A stretch of DNA of 64,000 nucleotides from Torreya grandis (lineage: Eukaryota; Streptophyta; Pinopsida; Cupressales; Taxaceae): contig JARHVA010003524.1 in assembly GCA_037957365.1 (NCBI GenBank), positions 620,001 to 684,000 of the forward strand, given 5' to 3'. Of this stretch, positions 23,620-35,740 are shown piece by piece (positions within the stretch are counted from its first letter, which is position 1; each line of letters starts with the position of its first letter). The translations under genes and the position numbers were made by a program. The notes under the pieces are model-generated. The model saw nothing but the letters and a program-made list of their open reading frames with translations, searched no databases and was not told the DNA's origin.

Positions 23620-24823
23620 TGTTTTGTTATTTTTGGGAATAATGGAGTTTTATTCTTATTTAATAAATAGTTCTGAGTAGAGAAAATTAGTAAATAATAT
23701 TCCTAATTATGGATACTAATTTATGAAATTTAATTGTAATTTAACCTTTCTAAAATAGTAAGAGAGTAAGGAGAAATGTAACTTAGCTTATTCTAAGCTA
23801 TCTGATCTGAGACAGGGTTTGAGAATTCAGGTACATGACTGAGATAGTGTCAAAAATAGGTTCTTAAACATAATTTTTTGATTGGATAAAAGTGTCAAAA
23901 GTGGGGCATCCTACTATTTGATGTTGTAGTATGTTTTTAATGTTATTGTCTAAGTGATTTGAGTTTTCTAGCTTCTACTCGATAGGTCTATGTTACCTTG
24001 TCAGTGAAATATCTAAGCTTGGAAGTTTGTGGAGCTCATTTTACATCTATTTTAATATTCAAAAGCCCTAGGATATATTTTTAATCAAACTTGAAAGTAA
24101 ATTTTGGAAAGAGAGAAAAGGGGTTAGTGTGTAAAGGATACATTGGACGCACTTCACACCCCATTTATGGGAACATTACCTACATACCAATACTCTAAGG
24201 AGGGATCAAACTAATGTAGTTCTCCCATTGAAGTGCTTGGTAAAATTATGTATGAAAATGTAATTAGATGCAAAAATGGGTGTAATTTATATATCTAGGG
24301 ACTGGTGTAAGGGTTTGAATAGGCTTGGAATAATATTAGAAGGTTATATGTAGAGAATAGGAAAAATTGATTGAGTGTACTTGCTTGCATTCTTGATTCT
24401 CTCTCATAAATGAGTGCCAACCCTTCTAAATAGACTTTGAATGGAATTTTATATGGGATTTAATGATCATGTATTAAATTAATTCACATTAGGATGACAT
24501 GAATTAGGATAAGAATCTGAGATAAAATGACCATTTGAACCAAATTTGCACTTGGACAACAACATCAAAAACATGACACCCTGAGTTTCAGTGCTCCTAT
24601 CCAAGTTGGGTGCTATTATCTAGAGGGAATTAGACCTAGGGGGATGGATCTAGGCTTGAAATAGATACCTAGGTCTATAAGGGTTGAGTCTAAAAGGCTA
24701 TGGATGATTGGGAGTCGATGAAAGAAAATCCTATAAGGGTTGTGCAAGCAAGTAAGAGGACCTACGGATTGGGTGTCATTAGCCACACTAAAGTAACCAA
24801 ATTTCAAATTTTACATGACTACA
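23620..24823 (-). repeat. 5' LTR of element B
   Basis: Second copy of the 13852-15056 repeat, starting tgttttgttatttttggg and ending acatgactaca. Confidence 0.9.
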
Positions 24824-26049
24824 CAAACCAAAAATAAGAATCAACTATTGTAAATAGGTAATGATTAATACAATATGTTAATGCTTGATTAGGGCATCAA
24901 TATGTTGAGGTATTAGTATGTGAAAGTCTTATGTTTTGGTAAGATTCCATAAAAGAGTTTTGGAATTTGAAATTAATTTAAAATTTTGAATATTAGGCAC
25001 ATGTTTCATAGCATATGCACCTTATATATGTCTCATGCTAAAATTGTGTATAACAAATGGTACTAATGTATAGAATTTTTCCATAACTATGAATCTAGAT
25101 CATATACTATGTATGCTTTTTCTAATTTGGAGACTATGTAAGTGTGGAAAACATGATTCCAAAGCATGCTCCCTCTAAATATAGAGAATATGCAAAATAT
25201 AACTAATTGTGTATAACATGCCCCTACTAAGATGGCCCCTTTTTAGAGGAGAGGATATAGTTTCTATTGGTCATCTCCTTGAAAAAGGACAACCAATGAT
25301 GTGTGATATAATTTACTTGATATTATTTTGAAAGAATTATGGATAATAACTTGTAACATTATTTTTGGTAGAACTTAGAATCTAAAAGAATATCCATTAG
25401 AAAAAAATTATAAAATTTTTATAGTGTTTGAAAATTTTCAAATTTGGTATAATATGAAAGGGATCATTGTCTATATCCCAATGTAATCTACAACATTGAA
25501 TTTGGATACCCAAGGTTCAAGATATGCAAATTTTAAGTTGTTGCAAAACTAGTATATTAGGTGGGTTGTAATAAAATTTTGAAATCATTTACATTTTGAA
25601 ATTAAGTGAATTTTTATTTATGAGTCTATAGAAGAAAAATTCCATGTGGAATAACCCTTCACCCAATGTGATTTGATGTGTTTTAGAGTGCCATAACCAA
25701 CCAAGATTTTTCTAAGTTGGTAAGTAGGCTTTATTACAATTTTTAGTCATTTTAATTTTTTGAAATTTTTTCATTTTGTGTATTTTTAGGCCTTTTTTTA
25801 GGAGGTCATACACTTGCATCAACATCTTGGATTCTTGATTCAACACATCGAATAAAGGGTCTAGTTTTGGATGCTAACTTCTAGCATTTTTATTTAGGGT
25901 AGATGGTAACATCTTATGTTTCAATCCTACAAAGATGCTAGCATTTGACACCAATGTATTTTTATTTTGTGTATGATTAATTGATATTTTTGTATTTTTG
26001 CATCATAATATGATCACTAATGATTTTTTATTTTTTATTTTTTATTTCT
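24824..26049 (-). other. element A interior, no domain recognised
   Basis: AT-rich sequence of A between the B insertion and the PMD relic. I see no gag or pol motif on either strand. Confidence 0.45.
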
Positions 26050-27900
26050 TGATTGTAGAAGGATATTCATATTTGAGAGTTTTGGCATGGGTGACACTAT
26101 TTGACATTAATAGAGCTGGGTCTAGATGTAGCTAATTGGGATATTATTGATCATGTGGGATTGGGTCATGTGTCACATTTGGGATAGATAACCTATGATA
26201 TACACCTCCTCATAACCATATCTAAGAGGTAGAATCCAAACACATGTACATTCTTGCTTCCCACTAGTGAGATGACCATCACCTTAGAGGACGTGTATCA
26301 ATTTTTTTGGCTACCGATTATGGGTGAGAGTGTTCAAGTTTCTAAAGATGGTAGTTGAGTCTATATTAAAAATTCCCATGTATTTTTTAATATTCAAAGG
26401 GATCTCGAGGTAGATTTAAGCAGTATGGTTTTGGTTTGATGGAACTATTAGAGGTGATGTTCTATATCTATAAAAGTATATTTAAATTTTACCATAGCAT
26501 CATTTTTAGCTATGGAAGGTAGGACTAATAGTATTTATTATCATATGTATCATGTAGTGCATCACATTAAGGTTCATACTATACTAGCCCACTTATATAG
26601 GGATCTATATAGGTTTACATTGGAGAGTCATGGTGGTGGTATTAGAATAGTGATTTTATTGCATGTCCAAGCTTATGAGCATATCACAATAGTGTGGTTA
26701 GTTGGTGGTCCTATCCATATAAGGGTCCATCCATATGTTTTTCAGAGTGGTGGGTATTCCCACATGGTAGACTTCATAAAACAATGAAGTATCATATTAC
26801 CTTGGATAGGTTATCTCTAGATCAGATTATGTGGCATCCTTATAAGACTTTTGTTGGGTGACCTGAGGATAGACATGTTATAGAGGGTCCACATCAATAT
26901 GTTATTGATTGATCAATTTCTTAGTGTCTATGAGTAATTTTAGTATGACTAAGTTTTACAATAGTTTGTGATTGAGTAGGGAATGCCCTCGACACTGTAT
27001 CTATGGCATAAAATGGTACAAAGTAGTCATAGGCCACATGATAGGCCAACACCTACTATTTTGGATCTATCCCTATGCTAAAGTGATGAGTGAGATCCTA
27101 TTATTCCTTTGGTAGTAAGAGATGATGTGGGGTGTACTAATGGGTATTTACAATGGTGGGATAGAGCTTGATGGACTTTATTGTTTCCTATTGTAGTTGA
27201 GTCTCTAGGTTCCATTCGTATGACATAGTGTGATTGTAGAATAATGATAGGTGGTTAGGTAGGAGATGGTTATCCTATAGGGCCAACACTAGTAGATGAT
27301 CCAACCATTAGGGCCACATGTGAATACCATAGTTTTATTTTTTACAGTTAATTTGGTTATAAAATCATTTACATTTTATATACATTGCTAATTGGTGTTT
27401 TATCTCAAATGTGTGTAGGTAACCAAGAGTGGTCAACCATGGTGGATCAAGTGATATAGTTTCTCACTCATAGTGTACATATGGATAGATTTAGAGATGA
27501 ATTTATTCAAAGAGTTTTTGACATTGATGATGTGCATGCACCATTATTTGATCTTATTTTGAGAGTTGTGGAAACATACCATACTACAACCACGAAGCAC
27601 AATAATTTACATGTGATATGGATAGATAGGACATCCCATAGTGGAGTTCCACTAAGAATATGTATATGATCATTTATTTCTATCATATTTTGAGACAAAA
27701 TCATGAGGATACAATGCAATGGATAGGTGCTTTTGAGGTTAGATTACACATGTTATCACATGCACAGGGACCAAATTTTGATCTTGGTGAATCTACCTCA
27801 AAGGTGTTGGATTTATATATGTTGATAGTGATGATGAGTATACTCCAAGGAATATGCCACCAACTTATGATTGATATGATTATTTAAAAAAAAATTGTAT
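26050..27900 (+). pseudogene. plant mobile domain (PMD) gene relic, antisense within element A
   Basis: On the plus strand, opposite to A, the translation shows PMD-family landmarks in order: a VGLGHV-like start near 26145; SEMTITLEDVYQFF then LPIMGESV at about 26266-26337, the most diagnostic block; LYRDLYRFTLES and LLHVQAYEHI at 26598-26700; LDRLSLDQIMWHPY near 26797-26845; and RFRDEFIQRVF at about 27487-27520. PMD (aminotransferase-like) proteins occur as plant host genes and inside several plant transposons. Multiple stops and shifts show that it is dead. Whether the ORF was carried by A when it transposed, or arrived later, cannot be told from one copy. Confidence 0.7.
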
Positions 27901-28499
27901 TAGATTATATATATGAAATTACTCACATGGGTTTTATTTGGTATTGAATATATTTGCATGTTTTAATTCTCTTTTGGTCATTATTTAATTTTTAATTACA
28001 TTTATTTTCATGATGTATGCTAGGTTTTGGTAAATTTGTGTAACAATTATGTGTATTTTTGATATTCATGTATTATATTAACAATAAATAAATCATCATA
28101 TAATGAAATTTAGATGGATATAAAAACCCCTAGATGTAATGATCATATAGAAATGGGACTACATATTGTGCTTCTATATTTACCTCTAAAGTAGATATAT
28201 AAATATCCTATGAATCTGTATGTATCTATTTAGGTACCCATATCTATTTGTGTAAGTTTACCTTCTCCATGTGTCTTTTTATGAGGGACCTGATTGACTA
28301 ATGGTTCCTCAATAGGATTAGTGTGGGAAAGATCAGTCTTGGGAGAGAGTACACTAGGAGAATGAATTCTACTAGAGGTCATAATATGTGAAGGTAGATG
28401 GACCATGTGTTCCTCATAGAGATCATCATGGGATGTATTGACATTATTATAAAAGTCTCTAGGATAAGTATGTGAAATAAGTTTGGATGTGTCTTTTCA
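27901..28499 (-). other. spacer between antisense PMD relic and gag of A
   Basis: The minus strand carries the end of the gag-derived reading region (Pro/Ser/His-rich peptide, 28240-28450). No domain is recognised closer to the PMD relic. Confidence 0.4.
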
Positions 28500-29500
28500 A
28501 TATGTAATGATTCTATGATCGACTAACTATATAATATTTTGATCAAGATTAAAACACTCATTATATCTATGTCTATTAATACCATGATAAGTTCAAAAGT
28601 GTTATCCTTTTCCCTTTTCAAATATGTAAGGTGGGTAATGTGAATTATGATGGATTCTTATCAATCATTTATCCAACAAAGTTTGTAATATGTCATGTGG
28701 TCTATCTTAGTACCAATCAAAATGAATAGGGTGTCATTTTGTAGTTGTATATGGTCTAAATATGGGTGATAATCTATAATAATGCTCCTTTCCATTATTC
28801 AACACCTTTAATTTTTCTTTTGGTATATAAGGGGTTGGTTCTTAGAATGCTTTTGGAGTGGTTCAAGAGGTTTTGTAACTTGTTTATTTACCTTAGAAAT
28901 AATATTTTTACCATGTGTGGGTTTGAATGGAGAAATAGGTAACTTGGTTTGTGTATTCATTTGAGCACACATATTTTTTCACATCCCACTATAAGATCTC
29001 GAATGAAGCAAAGGGATTATGTAATTCTCTCTCTTAGTGAAGAAAGGAGACCTCTACTAAATATAAATTGTATTTCTAAATATGAGGTTATGTAATGTAA
29101 GGAATACAAAACATCCTTAAATTAAATAATAAAATATTGTATAGGTTCATTTTCTATTTGTGTCAATCTTTTCAAATGATCCAATGGTAATTTAGGTAAG
29201 GTATAATGATGAAAATGTGATATAAATACATCAAGTTATTTAAAAGTTGATAATGAACCATTTGGCAAAGTATGAAACTAGTCAAGAGCCCCTTGGTCTA
29301 AGCTATGATAAAAATCCTTTAATATCAAACTTCATTTTAGGGTCGATGTTCAAAAGTGTGTATATTTTTGTAAATAAATAGCAGGATCCCCTTGACCATC
29401 AAAGGAGGATAACTTAGGCATAATTAAATTTGAAGGATAATGCATCCCTTTTAATAAGTTGCTTTGTTAATGTATTGTCCTCAATAATAGCTTCATGATG
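28500..29500 (-). pseudogene. gag relic of element A
   Basis: Minus strand. At about 29150-29330 the translation reads as a gypsy gag core: a FYHSLDQGALD motif, then LPNGSLSTFK, an FISHFHHYTLP stretch and LKRLTQIENEPIQYFI. This fits the capsid pattern W/F-YxxL...SF..L...F, then L..L.Q.E.E....Y. At about 28510-28640 a zinc-finger-like TYHGINRHRYNECFNL segment follows (C lost, H-x4-H-x4-C kept), with a TITY-like tail. Stops break the frame in several places. The order gag core then H/C motif matches elements B and D, so the three are related lineages. Confidence 0.6.
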
Positions 29501-29799
29501 ATAAACTTAAAATTTTAGAGTATTGAATTATCATTGAAAATATCCAATGGTAGTCATAATAAATAACATGACAGAATAATAAGTTGAGGCTTTTGCTAGT
29601 GGTTGTAATTTACCATTCACATAGAAGATAGGAATGATGGAATATTTATTATTTTATAAAATAGGCTCTTTATATGATTTTTCAATGTTCATTAAAGGAA
29701 CATCCATGTCTAAAAATGTAGGTATATCTTGTGAAATAACACAAATTTTAATATTATTATCATTGCAAGGTGATACATTGCTTCGAGCCTCATGACATA

Positions 29800-30336
29800 T
29801 TATAGGAATAGGAGGTATAAATTCATTTTTAGGAACACTCTTCTTTTGAGATGAAAATACAAAGGAGGAAGGGAAAAAACATTTATTATGTCATGTACCA
29901 TATCAAGAGATGTAAGGATGTCACCTTCACTTTGAGTGTTAGTGTCACATCCCATAGAAAGAGGAGTAAGTAATGCAAGATCACTTTCTACTTTAGGTTC
30001 ATCATTGTTATGTGAGAAATAAATATTGACATGACTATCATTTGCATCCTTGATATTTGTCTTAGGGAAATATTTTTTTAGAAAACCTTTGGGAAACATG
30101 GTTATTTGTTGCTTGAATTTACGTGGTTTGACTTTTGTAAAATATACATCAAATATATTTAGGACTTTTATTGTGTTCTTGAACAATGTAGGTTGTGTAC
30201 TTGTTTCCTGAAGATTTTTAGATACACTCTCATTTTTTTCTTCAATCAACACAATGGGAGAAATGGGAAATGTGATTTGTTCCTCAAAAATTAGAAGGGA
30301 AGAAGAAAGTTGAGTATTTTCATTTAAATCATGCAA
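29800..30336 (-). CDS. 178-codon ORF upstream of gag in element A
   Basis: An intact reading frame of 178 codons, unusually long for this AT-rich decayed DNA, between the primer site of A and its gag. The protein is hydrophilic and rich in Lys, Asn, Ser and Glu, with a basic centre (KVKPRKFKQQ) and no transmembrane segment except a weak leucine-rich C-terminus. I recognise no domain. Tat/Ogre-type gypsy elements often carry an extra ORF between the 5' LTR and gag, which is the most likely explanation. It may also be the N-terminal part of gag. Expression today is unlikely because the rest of the element is dead. Confidence 0.4.
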   Translation of the reverse strand: MHDLNENTQLSSSLLIFEEQITFPISPIVLIEEKNESVSKNLQETSTQPTLFKNTIKVLNIFDVYFTKVKPRKFKQQITMFPKGFLKKYFPKTNIKDANDSHVNIYFSHNNDEPKVESDLALLTPLSMGCDTNTQSEGDILTSLDMVHDIINVFSLPPLYFHLKRRVFLKMNLYLLFL

Positions 30337-31054
30337 ATAAGGAATGGAATTTTCAAAACTAGCATTATTTGGGGAATGGGAGATACACTTGATTTCATCA
30401 AGATTTTATTTATGAGGGATAATTGAGGAAAATCAAAATTATTTGACATTTTCAAAATTGGAAAAGGGAGAATCACACTCACTAGTTGAAATAACTAAAG
30501 AGGGTATGGATATAATAGTTTGATTTTCAACATTAAGAATGGTATCATTTTGCATATTTATTATCTCTTTAGTATTATAAAAGAGAGGAATATGATAGGT
30601 GTCATAACCAAGGGGAATTTCATCACATTCATAACAAAGAGTGGAAACATCATGATCACTTCTTTTTTTATTTATATTTTCATTTGCATCATTAGTTCTT
30701 TCATTGTCATAGTTTTAAGCAAAAGTGACTTTATCCAATTTTTGGTGTTCTTATAGGTCTTTATATGAAATAAATTGATAATTAGGTGTATTAAATAAAT
30801 GATCGTGATTTAGATTCTATGCATAACCTTTTGTTAATAAATTCATAAAGGTTAAAAAGTAATTTAAGATGAGTACCAAACATACAATAAGAAGCACCAA
30901 AAAAAGAATGTAACTAAGCATTCCTAATCTATGCCCATATAAGTGAGGGAGAAATCAAATCTTAAAATATACTACATAAATCTAAGATGAGCTTTCAGAG
31001 AAGTTGAAAACCTTAATATGCAAACTAGGGTTTTGGTTTAACAAACATAGGATG
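30337..31054 (-). other. untranslated leader of element A
   Basis: Stretch between the 178-codon ORF and the primer-like site. The 78-codon plus-strand open stretch at 30520-30756 is hydrophobic low-complexity sequence and I do not treat it as a gene. Confidence 0.45.
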
Positions 31055-31063
31055 GGTTCACCA
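31055..31063 (-). other. primer-like site of element A (TGGTGAACC)
   Basis: The plus strand ggttcacca precedes the 5' LTR of A by two bases. It is identical to the site of element B and differs from the usual tRNA-Met site used by C, F, G, H and I. Confidence 0.6.
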
Positions 31064-31065
31064 AA

Positions 31066-32282
31066 TGTTTTAATGATTTTGGATTCATAAGAAAAACATC
31101 AAACAATAAAGCTATTTGAATGATAATCAAGTAATGTTTATATTTTAACAATGTAACACAATATTTTAACAAAATATCTTATTTAAAAATGTGTAATAAC
31201 TACCACAGTACTAAGAAATTAAGAGATTATCTTATTTATTATTTTGTTTTTGATTACAGTAGTGATCAAGAGTTGTCTCAGGGTTGTGTTAAAGATTTGG
31301 AATATTTTCATTTTATATTTTGTTTATTTTTGACATTCAAATAGTTGTGTTGATCATGGACAGTAACATCAATGCATATGTTTGTATCTGATGTAAGTGT
31401 CTAGTGGGAGATATACATAGGAATGACTTCAAATTTAAACTAGGCCCACACTGCCCCTTATGTAATTGTTTTGTGCCTCAAATCATGTTCACATGTATGC
31501 CAAATCCAAATAATAAGCAACCCTAGTTACTTTACATGATACCACTTGTAACCTAGTAAAAAGTGGTTAGTAACATGAGTTAGCTAGCTCTAACAACCTT
31601 GTTTTTTTCTAAGAGCTACCTACATAGATAATATTCCTAATAGGGACTTAGAATCACATGTAGTTCTCCCTCCATTGCATGTTTGTGGAATTATAATAGT
31701 GTGACTATATACTCTTTTTCTTAACAACCCTTGGTATAAATGATGTAATAGTATATTTCATCTTTGAATGCTTCAGGTATTTGAATAATTTCTTATCAGA
31801 GAGTTTACCTTATTAAAATGGTAGGTGTGTTAATTAGACCATAACATTTGTCTATATAGGAAAATTTTGACTTTGAATTAGAATCTAGTGACACATTAAA
31901 ATATGAACATAGGATGGGAAAAATAGGGCTAATAAAAATAGTCACAAAGTAAAACATACAAAAAAAGATAAAAAGATAAGCCTAGATAGTTTCATTGAAG
32001 CTAGACACTAATGTTGACATTAGTGTCTAGGATGGATGCAAGTGTCAAGGGGATAAAAACCATACAAAATATTTACAAAAGGTATGGATCCCTATCATAT
32101 ATTAGATGAATATAAAAAAATACATCACACAAGCCTAAGGGATAGGTAAATAAAGTGAAATAATATGGAATCAAATAGGTCCTTGAAATATTACATCATT
32201 AGATGTCTAATTCTCAGTGAAAAGGTATATAAATACAAGAATATTATAAATATGTGTACTTGTACCAAATTGGGTGTATACA
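31066..32282 (-). repeat. 5' LTR of element A
   Basis: Second copy of the 12033-13297 repeat. It starts tgttttaatgattttgg on the plus strand and ends gggtgtataca. Five bases (aatat, 32283-32287) follow as the right target duplication. Confidence 0.85.
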
Positions 32283-33569
32283 AATATGTAGGTTTTGAAT
32301 TTCTATTTCTGATCTTCTTTGGTCTCTCCCCAACCTTCTCCACCTTTGTTTCTTGCTCTTTAGATTTGATAAGGCTCTTGTAGACCTGTTACATACTTTT
32401 AACATTCATTATTATGGTTTTTTGTCTCATGAAATCTCTTTCCAATCTTCTCAAGACCTATGTTATCATTTCATCCTTATGGAGACCTTTATCTTCTCTA
32501 CTTATAGACTTATATGAAGTTTTTCAGATCATGGAAACCTTGAATCTCTATTAACATACTTGTTTTTGTGCTTAGATATTGGATGAAAAAAATCTATGTG
32601 CTCTCGATCTTTGACAAAAATATTGGAAACTATGATTTGAACATGATAATGGACTCATGTCCATGCTTGAAGACTTGCATGAATATTGAAATGACACTTT
32701 TAGATGTAATGGAAAATATAAGACTGATAAACCTTCATGAAACCTATATTGAAACACCTTAAAAAAAGTGATTTATTTTCTTGAATGAGAGTTTGGAAAG
32801 GTGAAACAGGGATAATCATGGTCTTGACTAAGAATTTCCCATGTTGGAAGCTTGAAATAATCCATAATGGGGCATAAAAAAGTTAGAAAAACTAAGTTAA
32901 AGATACTCTTTGAACAATATGTATGGATTTCAAGGTCTTGCAAAGGAGTTTCAAACTTATAAATGACCTTCATATCCCTTTTGAAAAATTTCACCCTTTT
33001 CATGATCTAATTAATTGATCTTAGGACCCTTTTGTTATTATTTCACATTGAAAAGCACCTTTTATATGTCTAGACATCAAATAGGCCTCGATAAGAGCTA
33101 ATATGACCTCATGATCTCAAAATTATTATTAAGCTTTAATGAAACATGAATATGTATGGGAAATCCCAAATGGTTCATGAAATACCTAATTTTTGTCTAA
33201 GGATAATAATCATGAAGGTATTACTCGTTCATGCTTAGCTGATCTTGGCCTAAAAGTCATGCTTCTAACATGTAAGGTGAAAAAATATCAATAAGAATTG
33301 AAAATTCCACACTCTAGTGACCTCCATGGGATAATTTCTTGATAAACAAGGATACAATAGCCTTATTCAAGTCCATTTGGCATAGGAGTCATTAAAATCC
33401 TTGAAACAACTCAATTTGAAAGTGAAACCATGACTAAAACATGTTTGCCCATCCTATAAGCAAATCAAAGAAGCCTCAAAATACAAAAAATAAGAAGGAA
33501 AAAATAGAAAAAATTCATAAATAACACTTAGAGGAATTAAAGTAGCTATACTATTATGTACAAGGTTTG
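32283..33569 (-). other. 3' non-coding part of gypsy E, right of element A
   Basis: No coding domain. The words tagacttatatgaag and catggaaaccttga match the style of the 10200-12030 stretch, so this continues E across the A insertion. Overlapping open stretches at 32568-33003 on both strands show no motif. Confidence 0.45.
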
Positions 33570-35740
33570 AAAATAACCTCAAAGGTAGGATTTGAGGTGT
33601 ATCCTATTGAGTAGGATAGGTAGTACTTCTTCATTTAGCCTTGAGAGTTGGAAGACACTTTCTTTCTTGAAGATGGAGATAATGTATGGGATACTCCATA
33701 TGGAATAAAACTTTGTATGGTTTTTGTCTTTATATCTATATTCATCCCACTTCAAGACTAGATCTCCTTCCTTAAAGGTTCTAACAAAAACTTTATTTTC
33801 AAAATTTCTCTTCACTTGGGATTGATGAGCCTCAAGAGTTTGCATTGATTGGTTTCTTATCTCCTCCAAATCCATTAACTCAGCCAACATCACTATCATT
33901 ACATCATTGTCTATGAATTCCATCTATTTTTCAAGATTAATATAAGGTAATCCAATGACAATGGAAGTTTTACCTCTCTCCCATACACCACCATGAAGGG
34001 AGAGTTTTGAATGGCTCTCTTAGGTGTGATCATATCAATCCAAAGGGTTATCTTGGGTTTTGTATACTAATATATTTGATTATACATCATTATCCTCTTG
34101 GTAATCCTTATCAAGTTCTTATTTTTAGACTTAGTTGAGCCATTACCTTAAGGGTAATAATTTTAAGAAGTTTTAAGATAGATCCCATGCTTAACTACCC
34201 ATTGACTAATTTTAGTGCCTATAAAGGCTTGCACATTATTAGAAATAATAGTAAAGGGGATACTAAACCTTGTAATTATACCTTAGAATAAATATAGTAT
34301 GGAATCCTTAATAGCCTCCTTCAATGAAACTTATTCATCCCACCTAGTGAAGTAATTTGTGTCTATTAAAACCCATTTGTGACCATCACTAGATGGTGGA
34401 TTTATTAGACCAATAAAATATAAACCCCACAAAATAAATGGATATTATATTTGGATAGGGTAAAGAGGAATGGAAGATAACATCTTATTTTATGTGAATT
34501 AGGCACACTTATCAAAATTTCTCACCCATTTATGGATATTTATGAACAAATCAAGACAATAATAACCAACTCTCATGATCTTAGTAATAATAATCTTTGG
34601 TGAGAAATGACCTCCTAATAGGCCATCATGGGACTATTCAAGCACTCTAAAAACCTAGTTATGCTTAATACACCTTAAAAAAACTCCATCAAAAAGGACA
34701 AAATGAATAGATTATAACCTAAAATACCTCTTGTTTGTCTTGTCAAGGCGTTGAATATACTCACCTATTTGTATGAAAATAACCATATCGTAAATCCAAC
34801 TATTTGAAAGGGAAAGTTTAGCTAGTTGGTATTTTAAAACCATTATATTATCTTTTTATCAACTTCCATGCCTATTAAAAATTTCTCACACAATCCTTTA
34901 CCCCTCATAATCTTGGTGATTTTGACATGCACGTCATTTTCCATGACCTTAGTAATCCATCCAACTCTCTTCTCATTGATGTCCTTAACAAGAATTCTTT
35001 TACACTTGGATGAGGCACTATTATATTTATTTTATTTTTTGAGAGCATGTGTATAATTTTTTTGAGATATATTACAACAATAAATATTTATTTATTAATA
35101 AAACTATGCCTTAATTCATAATCCTTGAGTTCTTGATTGAAAAAATTTATATGCGACTCCGTTTGATCACTATTTTGTTGAGTTAGAATAGTTGAATTGC
35201 TCTCATTTCCTCTAAAGGCATAACAAATGAAATATTTTTCATATTTAGGATTCAAAAAAGTAGGATCTTGAAAAATGACTTGCTTTATACTTTTAACATT
35301 GTCCTTACCTTCAATTGACCAATTGAAAATAATATTATTATTGAGCATGGAGGTAAGATGCTTAGCCAATGTGGAAAAATATGATATGATTCTCCCCAAT
35401 AACCTTTGGATACCATTCTTATGGCTTAGGATAGAAATATATAATATGGTATTCACCCTCTCTAAATCAATGGCAAGAACATCCTTTGAGACTATGTGCC
35501 CTAATAGTTTGCCCTTATGAGCATAAAAAACATGTTTTTTAGATTAAGAGACACTCTAAATTCCCTACATATATTGAAGACTTCACTTAGATGATTCAAA
35601 TTTTCACTTGCATTCTTTTAAAAATGGTTATGTCATCTAAATAAACCAAGATAATGTCATTAATTAGACCTTTAAAGGTCAATCCATTGCTCTTTGTAAA
35701 TTTACACCATAATTGGTTAACCCCAAGGGAATATTTGGCA
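33570..35740 (-). pseudogene. gypsy E pol relic: RT to integrase
   Basis: Read on the minus strand from 35740 down. The RT active site YLDD is at 35632-35643 (peptide ILVYLDDITIF). The RT thumb and RNase H start lie at 35088-35456 (motifs RLLGRIISYFSTLAKHLTSML and INFFNQELKDYELRHS). The integrase zinc-binding region is at about 34500-34620, and its core at about 33940-34260 (PFTIISNNVQAF, where the catalytic Asp of the usual SDNG is Asn, then NSPFMVVYGRE). The C-terminal domain is at 33579-33923 (TFKEGDLVLKWDEYRYKDKN). It is the C-terminal half of a Ty3/gypsy polyprotein with stops and frameshifts throughout. Upstream RT, protease and gag are cut off at 35741, where F inserted. Confidence 0.8.
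35632..35643 (-). other. RT catalytic YLDD of gypsy E
   Basis: Minus-strand codons tat tta gat gac encode Tyr-Leu-Asp-Asp, the metal-binding active site of reverse transcriptase. It is kept although the surrounding frame is broken just downstream. Confidence 0.75.

Larger units (their letters stand above)
13852..24823 (-). mobile_element. LTR retrotransposon B (Ty3/gypsy, Tat-like gag, no pol), inserted in A
   Basis: B is bounded by direct repeats of 1205 bp (13852-15056) and 1204 bp (23620-24823) with TG...CA ends. A long polypurine tract next to the left LTR and a primer-like site next to the right one give minus orientation. Without C it is about 8.3 kb. Coding relics are a Tat-like gag (about 21400-22330) and the end of a retropepsin (20786-20940). 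No RT or integrase is visible in the 3.1 kb between C and the 3' LTR, so B looks non-autonomous. The LTRs differ at about 12% of 260 sites (hand count). I see no convincing target duplication: aaaat on the left, caaac on the right. Confidence 0.85.
12033..32282 (-). mobile_element. LTR retrotransposon A (Ty3/gypsy, gag-bearing, with antisense PMD relic)
   Basis: A is bounded by direct repeats of 1265 bp (12033-13297) and 1217 bp (31066-32282). A polypurine tract flanks the left copy and a primer-like site flanks the right copy, so A reads on the minus strand. Without the nested element B (13852-24823) it is about 9.3 kb. Going 5' to 3' it has a leader, a 178-codon ORF, decayed gag with a zinc-finger-like C/H motif, an antisense PMD gene relic, and a 3' stretch split by B. 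I recognise no RT, RNase H or integrase, so it was probably non-autonomous. The LTRs differ at about 17% of sites over the first 160 bp (hand count), the oldest of the A/B/C stack. Confidence 0.8.

Noticed and set aside
13847..24828. Target-site duplication for element B
   Set aside because: Flanks aaaat and caaac share three of five bases, which is not convincing in AT-rich DNA. The B borders rest on LTR alignment, polypurine tract and primer-like site instead.
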